This document shows, piece by piece, positions 1 to 6,381 of a DNA stretch of 7,296 bases (position 1 is the stretch's first letter; each line of letters starts with the position of its first letter). Origin of the DNA: Gemmatimonadaceae bacterium (lineage in GTDB: Bacteria; Gemmatimonadota; Gemmatimonadetes; Gemmatimonadales; Gemmatimonadaceae). Made by a program: the position numbers and the translations under genes. The notes under the pieces were generated by a model, which saw only the letters and a list, made by a program, of their open reading frames with translations, was not told the origin of the DNA and did no database searches. Location: positions 1 to 7,296 of the forward strand of contig JACMOE010000660.1 in NCBI GenBank assembly GCA_014378185.1, written 5' to 3'.

Positions 1-122
1 AGTTGGGCGAGGGCGGCGAAGAGGTCGTCTGCCTCCTGTCGATCGAGCGCATTGCTCCGCTCGGGGCGGACGAGGATGATCCGGCCGACCGCGCCATCAC
101 GGAGCAGCCGGACGCGGCTCAT
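1..122 (-). CDS. Enoyl-CoA hydratase/isomerase (crotonase family), N-terminal 40 codons, cut by window edge
   Basis: Reading the minus strand from the ATG at 122 gives an open frame that runs off the left edge. It starts MSRVRLLRDGAVGRIILVRP and continues ERSNALDRQEADDLFAALAQ. The pattern 'G-x-I-I-L-x-R-P-E-x-x-N-A-L-D' is the classic N-terminal strand and loop of the crotonase superfamily, where the segment after NAL leads into the acyl-CoA binding region. The oxyanion-hole glycines and catalytic residues lie beyond the window. Its ATG overlaps the TGA of the preceding small AtuA-like gene (ATGA at 122-119), so it is probably translated by coupling within the same operon. In the acyclic terpene pathway of Pseudomonas a hydratase of this family (AtuE) acts with AtuA and AtuC. 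The same role here, hydrating a carboxylated enoyl-CoA, is inference. The family call is fairly safe, the substrate is unknown. Confidence 0.8.
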   Translation of the reverse strand, partial: MSRVRLLRDGAVGRIILVRPERSNALDRQEADDLFAALAQ

Positions 123-478
123 GGCACGGGCGCGGCTGGAAGGCCGAGCGCGGCGGCGCGGTCATCGGGAATGTCGAGGATCATGCGGAGCATGGCGGTG
201 GAGAACACCTTGCCCTGTGCGTCCGTCTTGAGCGACAGCGTGCCACCGCCGTCGAGGGCGCCGTGCAGCAGGAAGTTCAGGGCATTCAGGTTGGGCAACT
301 CGAAGCGCTCGACGTCGCCGGTGATGATGCCCTTGAAGTGATCACGTACGCGATTCAGCGTGAGCTGCTCCGCGATGAGCGGGTACCAGCGGGGTTCGAG
401 CGCGATGACGCCGACGTTTGCCGTGTCGCCCTTGTCACCGGAGCGTGCATGCGCAAGGTCCAGCAGTCGTACCTTCAT
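119..478 (-). CDS. Small AtuA-like (ferredoxin-fold type) protein, partner of the DUF1446 protein
   Basis: This 119-residue protein begins MKVRLLDLAHARSGDKGDTA, then NVGVIA. The block 'H-A-R-S-G-D-K-G-D-T-A-N-V-G' (residues 10-23) and the later 'N-F-L-L-H-G-A-L-D-G-G-G' (68-79) are hallmarks of the AtuA-like domain found either as the C-terminal part of long AtuA/DUF1446 proteins or as a separate small protein encoded right after a short one. Here it is separate: its start codon overlaps the stop of the DUF1446 gene (ATGA at 478-475). No signal peptide or membrane segment is visible, so it is cytoplasmic. The biochemical role of the family is not established; genetics in Pseudomonas links AtuA to citronellol/geraniol breakdown. 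Stoichiometric production with its partner by translational coupling is likely. The last residues (AAPVP) are not conserved-looking. Confidence 0.88.
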   Translation of the reverse strand: MKVRLLDLAHARSGDKGDTANVGVIALEPRWYPLIAEQLTLNRVRDHFKGIITGDVERFELPNLNALNFLLHGALDGGGTLSLKTDAQGKVFSTAMLRMILDIPDDRAAALGLPAAPVP

Positions 479-1848
479 GACAGCACCTCCACCCGGGTCT
501 GCACCACGGTCTTGTCCACCAACGCGGGCCAGTACGCGACAATCTCCTCGACCTTGGGACGACCCCCGGCAAAACCGGTGACGCTCGGCGGCCCGTTGAG
601 GACCAGCGGGGCGATCTCGCGCGTGAAGCGTTCGACCGTCTTTCGATCAGGCGAGCGAACGCCGACGCGAAGCTGGACTTCGGGTGCCTCGCCCGGCGAG
701 ACCGCGAGCGGGCCATGGGTGGACGAGACGCCGACGAACTCCGTGAGCAGCGAATCGAACGTCAGGCCCATGGTGTCGAGCCGCTGGCGGAGCACGCGAT
801 CTGCGAGCTGTGCCTTCTCGAGCGCGTCGGGCCACGAGTAGACCAGCGTGCCGACGGCCTTGAAGCCCGCGCGGTAGGCAATGGACACCTTGAGCTTGTC
901 CGTGGCGGGGCGGCCCTTGATGCCGAAGACGCGCACACGATTCTCGCCGTCAGCGGCCAGGTGGATGGTGGTGAAGTCGGCCACGACATCCGGGGTGATG
1001 TAGCTGTGCGGATCACCCATTTCGTAGACGCACTGCTCGCTCACGGACGGCACGTTGATGCGGCCACCGGTATTCGGGTGCTTCACCACGGTGAACGTGC
1101 CGTCGGCGCGCGCCTCGACGATGGGATAGCCGATGTTGGCGAGGTCTGGAATGTTGCGCCAGTCGTACATGCAATTGCCGCCAGAGCACTGCGCGCCGCA
1201 CTCGATGATGTGTCCGGCGATGATGCCGGCCGCCAGCTTGTCCCATTCGTCCGCGCCCCAGCCGAACTCGTGCCGGAGCGGGGCCATGGTGAGCGCGGTG
1301 TCGGTGGAGCGGCCGGTGACCACCACATTTGCGCCGCGCGCCAGTGCCTCGACGATGGGCGTGGACCCGATGTAGGCGTTGGCCGACAGCACGCGGTCAC
1401 GCACGGTACTCAGCGGCTGGCCGGTTTCCATGTGCGTGAGTGCGTGGCCAGACGCGATGAGTTCGTCGAGTCGCGGAAGCAGGTCGTCGCCGGTGACGAC
1501 GCCGATCTTCAGCTTGCCGGCCGCACCGCGCTCGCGCGCGACGTCGAGCACGGCGTGCGCGCACGCCACGGGATTCACGCCTCCAGCGTTGGCGATGACC
1601 TTGACGCCGCGGTCCGTGACGGCGGGGAGCACGCTTTCCATGGCGCCGATGAAGTCGCGCGCATACCCCATTTTCGGGTCGCGCTCCTTCTGCTTCTGGA
1701 GGATGGACATCGTGACCTCGGCCAGATAGTCGAGCATCAGGTAGTCCACCGGACCACCCTCGACTTGCCGACGCGGTGCGTCGAGCCAGTCACCCCAGAA
1801 GCCCTGTCCGGAAGCCACGCGGATGATCTTGTCGGGAGTACTACTCAT
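475..1848 (-). CDS. AtuA/DUF1446 family protein (acyclic terpene utilisation-like, short form)
   Basis: This is a 457-residue cytoplasmic protein of the DUF1446/AtuA family. Diagnostic stretches are 'A-S-G-Q-G-F-W-G-D-W' (12-21), 'D-Y-L-M-L-D-Y-L-A-E' (35-44), 'A-N-A-G-G-V-N-P' (86-93), 'V-T-G-R-S-T-D-T-A-L-T-M-A-P' (177-190) and the Cys-containing 'H-I-I-E-C-G-A-Q-C-S-G-G-N' (213-225). Family members accompany acyl-CoA carboxylases and enoyl-CoA hydratases in terpenoid and branched acyl-CoA degradation; their reaction is not known. The frame is open for another 119 codons upstream, to an ATG at 2205, but I chose ATG 1848. Family proteins start only about ten residues before the GQGFWGD block, and the extra stretch looks non-coding and crosses a relic of another gene. 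No good Shine-Dalgarno precedes ATG 1848, which fits a gene that once relied on coupling to an upstream stop codon (see the repeat at 1845-1899). It overlaps the next gene by ATGA. Confidence 0.88.
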   Translation of the reverse strand: MSSTPDKIIRVASGQGFWGDWLDAPRRQVEGGPVDYLMLDYLAEVTMSILQKQKERDPKMGYARDFIGAMESVLPAVTDRGVKVIANAGGVNPVACAHAVLDVARERGAAGKLKIGVVTGDDLLPRLDELIASGHALTHMETGQPLSTVRDRVLSANAYIGSTPIVEALARGANVVVTGRSTDTALTMAPLRHEFGWGADEWDKLAAGIIAGHIIECGAQCSGGNCMYDWRNIPDLANIGYPIVEARADGTFTVVKHPNTGGRINVPSVSEQCVYEMGDPHSYITPDVVADFTTIHLAADGENRVRVFGIKGRPATDKLKVSIAYRAGFKAVGTLVYSWPDALEKAQLADRVLRQRLDTMGLTFDSLLTEFVGVSSTHGPLAVSPGEAPEVQLRVGVRSPDRKTVERFTREIAPLVLNGPPSVTGFAGGRPKVEEIVAYWPALVDKTVVQTRVEVLS

Positions 1849-1899
1849 GCGTTGGGGGGCCAGGGAGAGCGAATGGCCAATGTGCGGCCGGATTGGAGA
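1845..1899 (-). repeat. Decayed copy of the carboxyltransferase gene's 3' end, overlapping the AtuA start
   Basis: Read on the minus strand, these 55 bases align with 3697-3639, the last 59 bases of the carboxyltransferase gene. By hand I count 48 matches in 59 columns, with exact blocks TCTCCAATCCGG, CCGCACATTGG and ACGCATGA. Gaps of 2, 1 and 1 bases destroy the reading frame, so this copy is dead. Its ghost stop codon (TGA, 1847-1845) overlaps the ATG of the AtuA gene as ATGA, the same overlap seen at the next two gene junctions. Weaker similarity may continue up to about 1940. I infer a relic of the ancestral junction, left when the hydrolase gene came between the two genes. Confidence 0.8.
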
Positions 1900-1958
1900 C
1901 TGTGGACGGCGCGCCAGCGAGAGCAAGACGCGCACAACGGTGGGGCAGTATTGCGTGA

Positions 1959-1987
1959 AGTTAGCGGGCGCGCGGAAGGGGCGGCAA
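1959..1987 (-). promoter_or_regulatory. Candidate promoter for the AtuA block
   Basis: On the minus strand, TTGCCG (1987-1982) is followed after 17 bases by CTAACT (1964-1959). The hexamers are only fair matches to the sigma-70 consensus. However, the same layout, TTGCCG-N16-GCTAA(A)CTTCAC, occurs upstream of the cobalamin-binding protein gene (5769-5736). Transcription would start near 1950, about 100 bases before ATG 1848 and close to the edge of the relic. This would give the downstream block its own transcription after it was separated from the carboxyltransferase. Confidence 0.45.
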
Positions 1988-2057
1988 CCGAGCCGTGGCG
2001 CAGCGCGACCGTGCACGCCAGGCCCGCGCTGAGCGACGGGGAACAGGCATAACCGGG

Positions 2058-2086
2058 TTGACGGCGGCGGTGTCCGGCCGGATACT
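2058..2086 (+). promoter_or_regulatory. Candidate sigma-70-type promoter of the serine hydrolase gene
   Basis: TTGACG (2058-2063, five of six consensus positions) is followed after exactly 17 bases by GATACT (2081-2086, four of six). Transcription would start near 2093, leaving a leader of about 60 bases before ATG 2153. This is the best consensus match I saw in the window, and it is correctly placed for the only plus-strand gene nearby. Confidence 0.55.
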
Positions 2087-2152
2087 CTCCGCACTTCGGC
2101 GCGCGCTGCAGCCTCTCCTTCCGTCCGAATCACGTTCTCCTCCTGAACCTCC

Positions 2153-3622
2153 ATGACCAGGTGCTTCCGATCAGGCCCGACCGCGGCGCTTTCCCTGGCT
2201 GGCATTCTTCTGTCGGGAACCGCGACCCGTGTGTGCGCTCAACCCGCCGCGTCCCCAATTGCCGCAAACGCGGACGTCGGGGGTGCCAAGCGGCTTTTTT
2301 CGGCGTGGATGGACGGGCAGCTCGCGTACCGGGGATTGCCCGGTGTCGTGGTCGGCGTGGTGGCCGATCAGCAGCTGGTCTGGGCGCAGGGCTTCGGCCT
2401 TGCCGACGTGGAGAACAACGTGCCCATGTCACCCGACACGAAATTCCGCATGGCATCGCACAGCAAGCTGTTCACCGCCACGTCGATCATGCAGTTGCGG
2501 GAGCGCAACAAGCTGCGCCTCGACGATCGGGTCGTTCAGTACCTGCCGTGGTTCAAGGTAAAACCCGCCGGTGAGGATGACGGGCCAATCACCATCGAGC
2601 AATTGCTGACACATGCCTCCGGATTGCCTCGCGAAGCGGGCGATCACTGGACCACCAACGAGTTTCCGACGGCAGACCAGCTGCGTGCCCTGATGCCGGA
2701 GCGCGAAGCGCCATACGCGCCGCAGGAACGGTGGAAGTATTCCAACCTGGGGTTCACCGTGGCGGGGATGGTGGTGGAGGCGGTGAGCGAGGAACGATGG
2801 GCGGACTATGTACAGCATCACATCTTCGACCCCCTCGCCATGAGCTCGTCGAGCGTGGACGTAGACGTGCCCGGGCTCGCGACGGGATACGGACGGCGCA
2901 TGCCCGATGGATCGCGCCTGCGATTCCCTTTCGTGGATGCGCACGGCATGGCGGCGGCGACCGGCATCACGTCCACCGTGGGTGACATGGCAAAGTTCGT
3001 GTCGGCCCAGTTTCGTCGCGGCCCAATGGGCGGCGCCCAGATCCTCAGCACCGCGTCGCTGCGGGAGATGCATCGCGTGCGCTCGCTGGAGAATTCGTGG
3101 TCCTCTGGAACCGCCATCGGATTCGCCGTCACACGCGTAGGGGACAAGACCTACGTGGGCCACAGCGGCGTGTATCCCGGGCACATGACGCAGACGCTGA
3201 TCGATCTCGACGCGAAAGTTGGCGTCATCGTGCTGACCAACGCGCAGGACTCCGATCCCGCCGGGATTGCGCAGCAATTGATGAACTCTGTCGGCACTGC
3301 TGTCGCCAAGGCCTCGTCCGTGAAGCCAACGGTGGTGGCGTGGGATCCCCAGTGGGAGCGCTTCGCGGGCCTGTATCGGTCTCGCGGTGGCGATTGGCAG
3401 GTCATAGTCCTCGACCAGCGCCTCGTGATGCTCGTGCCGAATTCCCCGACACTGGACGGTCCAAACCCGCTGGAGCCCATCGGCGGAGGGCGGTTTCGCT
3501 ACGGGTCCCGCTCGGGAGGCGGTTCCGTCGGGGAGGTAGTCCGCTTCGTCGAGCAGGGCGGGCGTGTGGTGCGCATCTACATCGGCGATAGCTATTTCGA
3601 GAGGGTCCTCGCACTTCGATAG
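2153..3622 (+). CDS. Exported serine hydrolase, beta-lactamase class C / penicillin-binding-protein-like
   Basis: This 489-residue protein has an N-terminal signal peptide (hydrophobic core about 11-21, likely cleavage after ...RVCA or CAQ near residue 29-30), so it should act in the periplasm. The beta-lactamase/transpeptidase-like domain spans about 45-385. The nucleophile motif S-x-x-K is S102-H-S-K105, the Y-x-N motif is Y196-S-N198, and the third motif is H337-S-G339, the usual replacement for K-T-G in this family. Supporting stretches are 'L-L-T-H-A-S-G-L-P' (151-159) and 'G-I-T-S-T-V-G-D-M-A' (271-280). Residues about 395-489 form a separate C-terminal beta-rich tail, a common add-on. 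Family members include esterases, D-amino-acid peptidases and true beta-lactamases; the substrate cannot be read from sequence. The gene converges on the carboxyltransferase gene with a gap of 16 bases and separates it from AtuA. I see no functional tie to its neighbours. No Shine-Dalgarno precedes ATG 2153, but that start gives a complete signal peptide. Confidence 0.9.
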   Translation: MTRCFRSGPTAALSLAGILLSGTATRVCAQPAASPIAANADVGGAKRLFSAWMDGQLAYRGLPGVVVGVVADQQLVWAQGFGLADVENNVPMSPDTKFRMASHSKLFTATSIMQLRERNKLRLDDRVVQYLPWFKVKPAGEDDGPITIEQLLTHASGLPREAGDHWTTNEFPTADQLRALMPEREAPYAPQERWKYSNLGFTVAGMVVEAVSEERWADYVQHHIFDPLAMSSSSVDVDVPGLATGYGRRMPDGSRLRFPFVDAHGMAAATGITSTVGDMAKFVSAQFRRGPMGGAQILSTASLREMHRVRSLENSWSSGTAIGFAVTRVGDKTYVGHSGVYPGHMTQTLIDLDAKVGVIVLTNAQDSDPAGIAQQLMNSVGTAVAKASSVKPTVVAWDPQWERFAGLYRSRGGDWQVIVLDQRLVMLVPNSPTLDGPNPLEPIGGGRFRYGSRSGGGSVGEVVRFVEQGGRVVRIYIGDSYFERVLALR

Positions 3623-3638
3623 GCATGCTTTCCTGTCG

Positions 3639-3697
3639 TCATGCGTCGGGAAGATATGGGAGAACGAATGGCCCAATGTGCGGGCCCGGATTGGAGA
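3639..3697 (-). repeat. Intact counterpart of the relic repeat (3' end of the carboxyltransferase gene)
   Basis: This is the functional copy of the segment duplicated at 1899-1845. It encodes the C-terminus ...SNPGPHIGPFVLPYLPDA plus the TGA stop. The two copies lie in the same orientation and flank the serine hydrolase gene and its promoter region. Confidence 0.8.
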
Positions 3698-5246
3698 GCG
3701 CCGCGCGGAAGGCGAGCGCAAGGACATCACGCGTGTCCTCGGGATAGATCACCGCATCCACATACCCGCGTGCCGCGGCGTAGCGCGCGTCGAGCTGTTC
3801 GTTGTAGTCCGCCCGCATATCATCCACGGCGCGTTGCGTCGCGTCGTCGAGCGGGCGCCCCTCGGCAGAGGCTTTCGTGATGGCGGGTCCGTGCACCGCC
3901 TGCACCGCGGCCTCGCCCTCCATGACGGCCATGCGCCCCGTAGGCCACGAGAAGATGAAGTCGGGATCGAATCCCTGCCCCGCCATGGCGTAATACCCTG
4001 CGCCCGACGCGTGATTCACCGTGAGCACGATCTTGGGCACGCGCGCCGTGGCCATGGCCTCGACGAATCGCGCACCAGAGCGGATCACGCCCTCGTGCTC
4101 GGACTCGGGACCCACCATGAAGCCGGAGACATCCTGCACGAACAACAATGGAATGCCCTGGCGGTCGCAACGCTCGATGAAGAACGCGACCTTCTCGGCG
4201 CTCTCCGCGTACACGATACCGCCAAAGCGCGGCTTCTCGCCGGGACGTCCCTTGATGAGCCCGCGCTGGTTGGCGATGATGCCGACCGCGATGCCGTTGA
4301 TGCGCGCGTCGCCGCAGATCATCTCGCGGGCAAGCTCGCCCTGAAACTCCGCGAGCGCGCCGTCGTCCACGATGACGCTGAGGATGCGGTGCATGTCGTA
4401 CGACATGCGGTGGTCCGCAGGCAGCAATTCGTAGAGCGCATCGGCTGGCGCGCCACCCTCGGCTGACGCGACGTGTGCGCCGGACTTCTCGGGCGGCAAT
4501 TGCGCCACCAGCTCGCGCAGCTTGTGCAGGCACGCTTCGTCGTCGTCTACAGCGTAGTGCGCCACGCCGCTGACCTGCGTGTGCGTGGCCGCGCCGCCAA
4601 GGGTCTCGCCGTCGATGACCTGGCCAGTGGCACCCTTCACCAGGTTCGGCCCGCCGAGCCCCATGAAGGAGGAGCCCTTCACCATGACGATGAGGTCGGA
4701 AAGCGCTGGCAGGTACGCGCCTCCGGCAATGCACTGCCCCATTACCGCCGCCAGCTGCGGGATGCGCAGGTAGCGGCGCATGATGGAGTTGTAATAGAAG
4801 ATGCGGCTCGCGCCGTACTGCCCGGGAAACACGCCGCCCTGGTAGGGCAGGTTCACACCGGCGGAATCCACGAGGTAGACGATGGGGATACGGCATCGCA
4901 TGGCGATCTCCTGCGCACGCAGGATCTTCCGGATCGTCTCGGGCCACCACGAGCCCGCCTTGACCGTGGCGTCGTTGGCCACGATCACGACCGGGCGGCC
5001 GTGCACGATGCCGAGCCCCGTCACGACGCCGGCCGCGGGCGCGGCGCCGTCGTACTGATCGTAAGCCAGGAGCAACCCGACCTCGATGAACCGTGAGTCG
5101 ACGTCGCACAGGCCACGCACGCGCTCACGCGCGGTGAGCTTTCCCTGGGCGTGCTGCTTGTCGATCTTGTCTGCACCGCCGCCTTGGCGAAGGCGATCCT
5201 CGAGCGTACGCAGCTCGGCGCTCAACTCCCGGAGCCGAGTGGTCAC
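3639..5246 (-). CDS. Acyl-CoA carboxylase, carboxyltransferase (beta) subunit
   Basis: This 535-residue cytoplasmic enzyme transfers the carboxyl group from carboxybiotin to an acyl-CoA. The N-terminal 'G-G-G-A-D-K-I-D-K-Q-H-A-Q-G-K-L-T-A-R-E-R' (22-42) is typical of propionyl-, methylcrotonyl- and geranyl-CoA carboxylase beta subunits. The two crotonase-fold halves show their oxyanion-hole glycines in 'G-Q-C-I-A-G-G-A-Y-L-P-A' (170-181) and 'N-H-A-S-G-A-G-Y-Y-A-M' (411-421). Length is normal. The start is GTG at 5246, seven bases after the stop of the cobalamin-binding gene, so the two are an operon; GTG fits the family's usual N-terminus, and no strong Shine-Dalgarno is visible. The biotin carboxylase and biotin carrier parts are not in this window. 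Similarity in style to the methylcrotonyl/geranyl-CoA group and the nearby AtuA genes suggest a branched or unsaturated substrate, which is inference. Its 3' end is duplicated upstream of AtuA. Confidence 0.93.
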   Translation of the reverse strand: MTTRLRELSAELRTLEDRLRQGGGADKIDKQHAQGKLTARERVRGLCDVDSRFIEVGLLLAYDQYDGAAPAAGVVTGLGIVHGRPVVIVANDATVKAGSWWPETIRKILRAQEIAMRCRIPIVYLVDSAGVNLPYQGGVFPGQYGASRIFYYNSIMRRYLRIPQLAAVMGQCIAGGAYLPALSDLIVMVKGSSFMGLGGPNLVKGATGQVIDGETLGGAATHTQVSGVAHYAVDDDEACLHKLRELVAQLPPEKSGAHVASAEGGAPADALYELLPADHRMSYDMHRILSVIVDDGALAEFQGELAREMICGDARINGIAVGIIANQRGLIKGRPGEKPRFGGIVYAESAEKVAFFIERCDRQGIPLLFVQDVSGFMVGPESEHEGVIRSGARFVEAMATARVPKIVLTVNHASGAGYYAMAGQGFDPDFIFSWPTGRMAVMEGEAAVQAVHGPAITKASAEGRPLDDATQRAVDDMRADYNEQLDARYAAARGYVDAVIYPEDTRDVLALAFRAALSNPGPHIGPFVLPYLPDA

Positions 5247-5253
5247 GAGCGAC

Positions 5254-5670
5254 TCAAGCGTCCTGCTCCGACCGTTGGGCGAACCAGCCCTGGATGTATT
5301 CCACCAGGTCGGACGTGGGCGTACCAGGTCCGAACAGCCGGCCCGTGCCGAGCGCGTGCAGCGCTTCCATGTCCTCCTTCGGAATGATACCGCCGCCCGT
5401 GATGAGGATGTCGTCGCGGCCCTGCGCCTTGAGCAGGTCGAGGACGCGCGGGAAGAGGGTCATGTGCGCGCCGCTCAGGATGGAGAGGCCTACGACGTCC
5501 ACATCTTCCTGGACGGCGGCTGTGGCGATCATCTCGGGAGTCTGGTGGAGCCCTGTGTAGATGACTTCCATGCCTGCATCGCGAAGCGAGGCCGCCACGA
5601 CTTTCGCACCGCGGTCGTGGCCGTCGAGGCCCGGCTTGGCTACCAACACACGAATCGGACGCATGGTCAC
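5254..5670 (-). CDS. Stand-alone cobalamin (B12)-binding protein, methylmalonyl-CoA mutase C-terminal type
   Basis: This 138-residue protein (136 if ATG 5664 is used instead of GTG 5670) is a single B12-binding domain. The base-off/His-on signature D-x-H-x-x-G is D16-G-H18-D-R-G21 inside 'A-K-P-G-L-D-G-H-D-R-G-A-K-V', with H18 as the lower cobalt ligand. It is followed by S63-I-L65 in 'G-L-S-I-L-S-G-A-H' and the glycine run 'T-G-G-G-I-I-P' (91-97). This is the pattern of the C-terminal domain of methylmalonyl-CoA mutase and of the small subunits of two-part acyl-CoA mutases such as 2-hydroxyisobutyryl-CoA mutase. Alone it has no catalytic barrel, so a large mutase subunit encoded elsewhere is the expected partner. 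It is the first gene of an operon with the carboxyltransferase (7-base gap). Neither start has a good Shine-Dalgarno. Confidence 0.92.
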   Translation of the reverse strand: MTMRPIRVLVAKPGLDGHDRGAKVVAASLRDAGMEVIYTGLHQTPEMIATAAVQEDVDVVGLSILSGAHMTLFPRVLDLLKAQGRDDILITGGGIIPKEDMEALHALGTGRLFGPGTPTSDLVEYIQGWFAQRSEQDA

Positions 5671-5739
5671 GCCTGGAGAGTCGAGGCTCGGTGGTGCGGC
5701 GTGCCGACGAGGCTCGACGGGGACGACGCCCAGGAGTGA

Positions 5740-5769
5740 AGTTTAGCCTGTGGGCGAGCGTCGCGGCAA
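5740..5769 (-). promoter_or_regulatory. Candidate promoter for the B12-binding protein / carboxyltransferase operon
   Basis: On the minus strand, TTGCCG (5769-5764) precedes TAAACT (5745-5740) with an 18-base spacer, or CTAAAC with 17. The element matches the candidate promoter of the AtuA block base for base across GCTAA(A)CTTCAC, with the same 16-base distance from TTGCCG. Transcription would start near 5733, about 65-70 bases before the start codon. Confidence 0.45.
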
Positions 5770-5858
5770 CTGAAGCACACTGTGCGGGCGCCGATGGCGC
5801 ATCTGGTGCCACAGGCGATATTCGTGCACGCGTGACCACGTTCAACCCAGGTGCACTG

Positions 5859-6368
5859 ATGCCCGAATCGCCGGTCGGTCAACCTCCTTCCTTCACGGAG
5901 AGCGCAGGACGCGCTGAACGGACGGCCGGCGTAATCGCCCCGCCGCCGCTACTGTACGCCGTTCCGCTGGTTGTCGGGTTGCTGCTGCAGCACTGGTATC
6001 CGCACGCGATACTCCCGCCGGGGCGAGACACGATACTGGGCATCGTGCTGCTGCTGGGCGGCCCTGTAGGCGCGCCGGCGATCACGGCGTTTCGCCGAGC
6101 GGACACGAGTCCCAAGCCATGGGTGCCCAGCACCGCCCTGGTGACGTCTGGCCCGTACCGCTTCACGCGGAACCCGATGTACCTGGGCTTCACCCTGATA
6201 TACCTGGGAATGACGTTCTGGGCGAATAGCGTCTGGCCACTGCTGTTCCTGCCGTTTGTGCTCATCGCCATGCACTACGGCGTGATTCTCCGGGAAGAGG
6301 CGTACATGGCGGGCACGTTCGGCGAGGAATACGAGCAGTATCGCGCGCGGGTACGTCGTTGGGTGTGA
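5859..6368 (+). CDS. Membrane methyltransferase of the isoprenylcysteine carboxyl methyltransferase (ICMT/PEMT) family
   Basis: This 169-residue integral membrane protein has hydrophobic segments at about 30-46, 57-75, 108-122 and 124-142. The signature 'G-P-Y-R-F-T-R-N-P-M-Y-L-G' (98-110) and the C-terminal 'R-E-E-A-Y-M' (145-150) with 'F-G-E-E-Y-E-Q-Y' (154-161) are the S-adenosylmethionine-binding pattern of this family. In eukaryotes ICMT methylates prenylated cysteines; bacterial members act on largely unknown small or lipid substrates. I chose ATG 5859, preceded by AGGTG five bases upstream; the frame is open further and GTG 5832 is an alternative, but the extra residues look non-coding. 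It is divergent from the B12-binding protein gene and convergent with the lipoprotein gene. No functional link to the acyl-CoA genes is evident. Confidence 0.87.
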   Translation: MPESPVGQPPSFTESAGRAERTAGVIAPPPLLYAVPLVVGLLLQHWYPHAILPPGRDTILGIVLLLGGPVGAPAITAFRRADTSPKPWVPSTALVTSGPYRFTRNPMYLGFTLIYLGMTFWANSVWPLLFLPFVLIAMHYGVILREEAYMAGTFGEEYEQYRARVRRWV

Positions 6369-6381
6369 CGACGCGAACGCC

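Larger units (their letters stand above)
1849..2152. other. Divergent intergenic region between AtuA and serine hydrolase genes
   Basis: These 304 bases separate the two divergent start codons. They hold, from left to right, the carboxyltransferase relic (to 1899), a candidate minus-strand promoter (1959-1987), a stretch with no recognisable content (about 1990-2055), a candidate plus-strand promoter (2058-2086) and a short plus-strand leader. The leader is pyrimidine-rich just before the hydrolase start (TTCTCCTCCTGAACCTCC), so that gene has no Shine-Dalgarno. Confidence 0.7.

Noticed and set aside
715..2052. Long plus-strand open frame opposite the AtuA gene
   Set aside because: It is antisense to a clear conserved gene, with His/Arg/Ala-rich translation typical of shadow frames in GC-rich DNA.
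1849..2205. N-terminal extension of the AtuA protein, with a perfect AGGAGG (2144-2139) five bases before an in-frame GTG at 2133 on the minus strand
   Set aside because: The extra 95 residues are compositionally odd, pass through the frame-broken carboxyltransferase relic, and family proteins begin near the GQGFWGD block. The purine run is probably just the complement of a pyrimidine-rich leader. N-terminal sequencing of the protein would settle it.
3623..3644. Inverted repeat GCATG...CATGC between the convergent hydrolase and carboxyltransferase genes, considered as a terminator
   Set aside because: Only five base pairs with a 12-base loop and no T tract; too weak to call.
2429..3730. Long minus-strand open frame opposite the serine hydrolase
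   Set aside because: It lies opposite a gene with all three active-site motifs and a signal peptide, and its translation shows no recognisable domain.
3564..4466. Plus-strand open frame opposite the carboxyltransferase
   Set aside because: It is a shadow of a conserved enzyme gene and has Arg/His-rich composition with no motifs.
5671..5858. Search for a plus-strand promoter of the methyltransferase gene (GATATT near 5817)
   Set aside because: No acceptable upstream -35 hexamer at the right distance, so no promoter is called.
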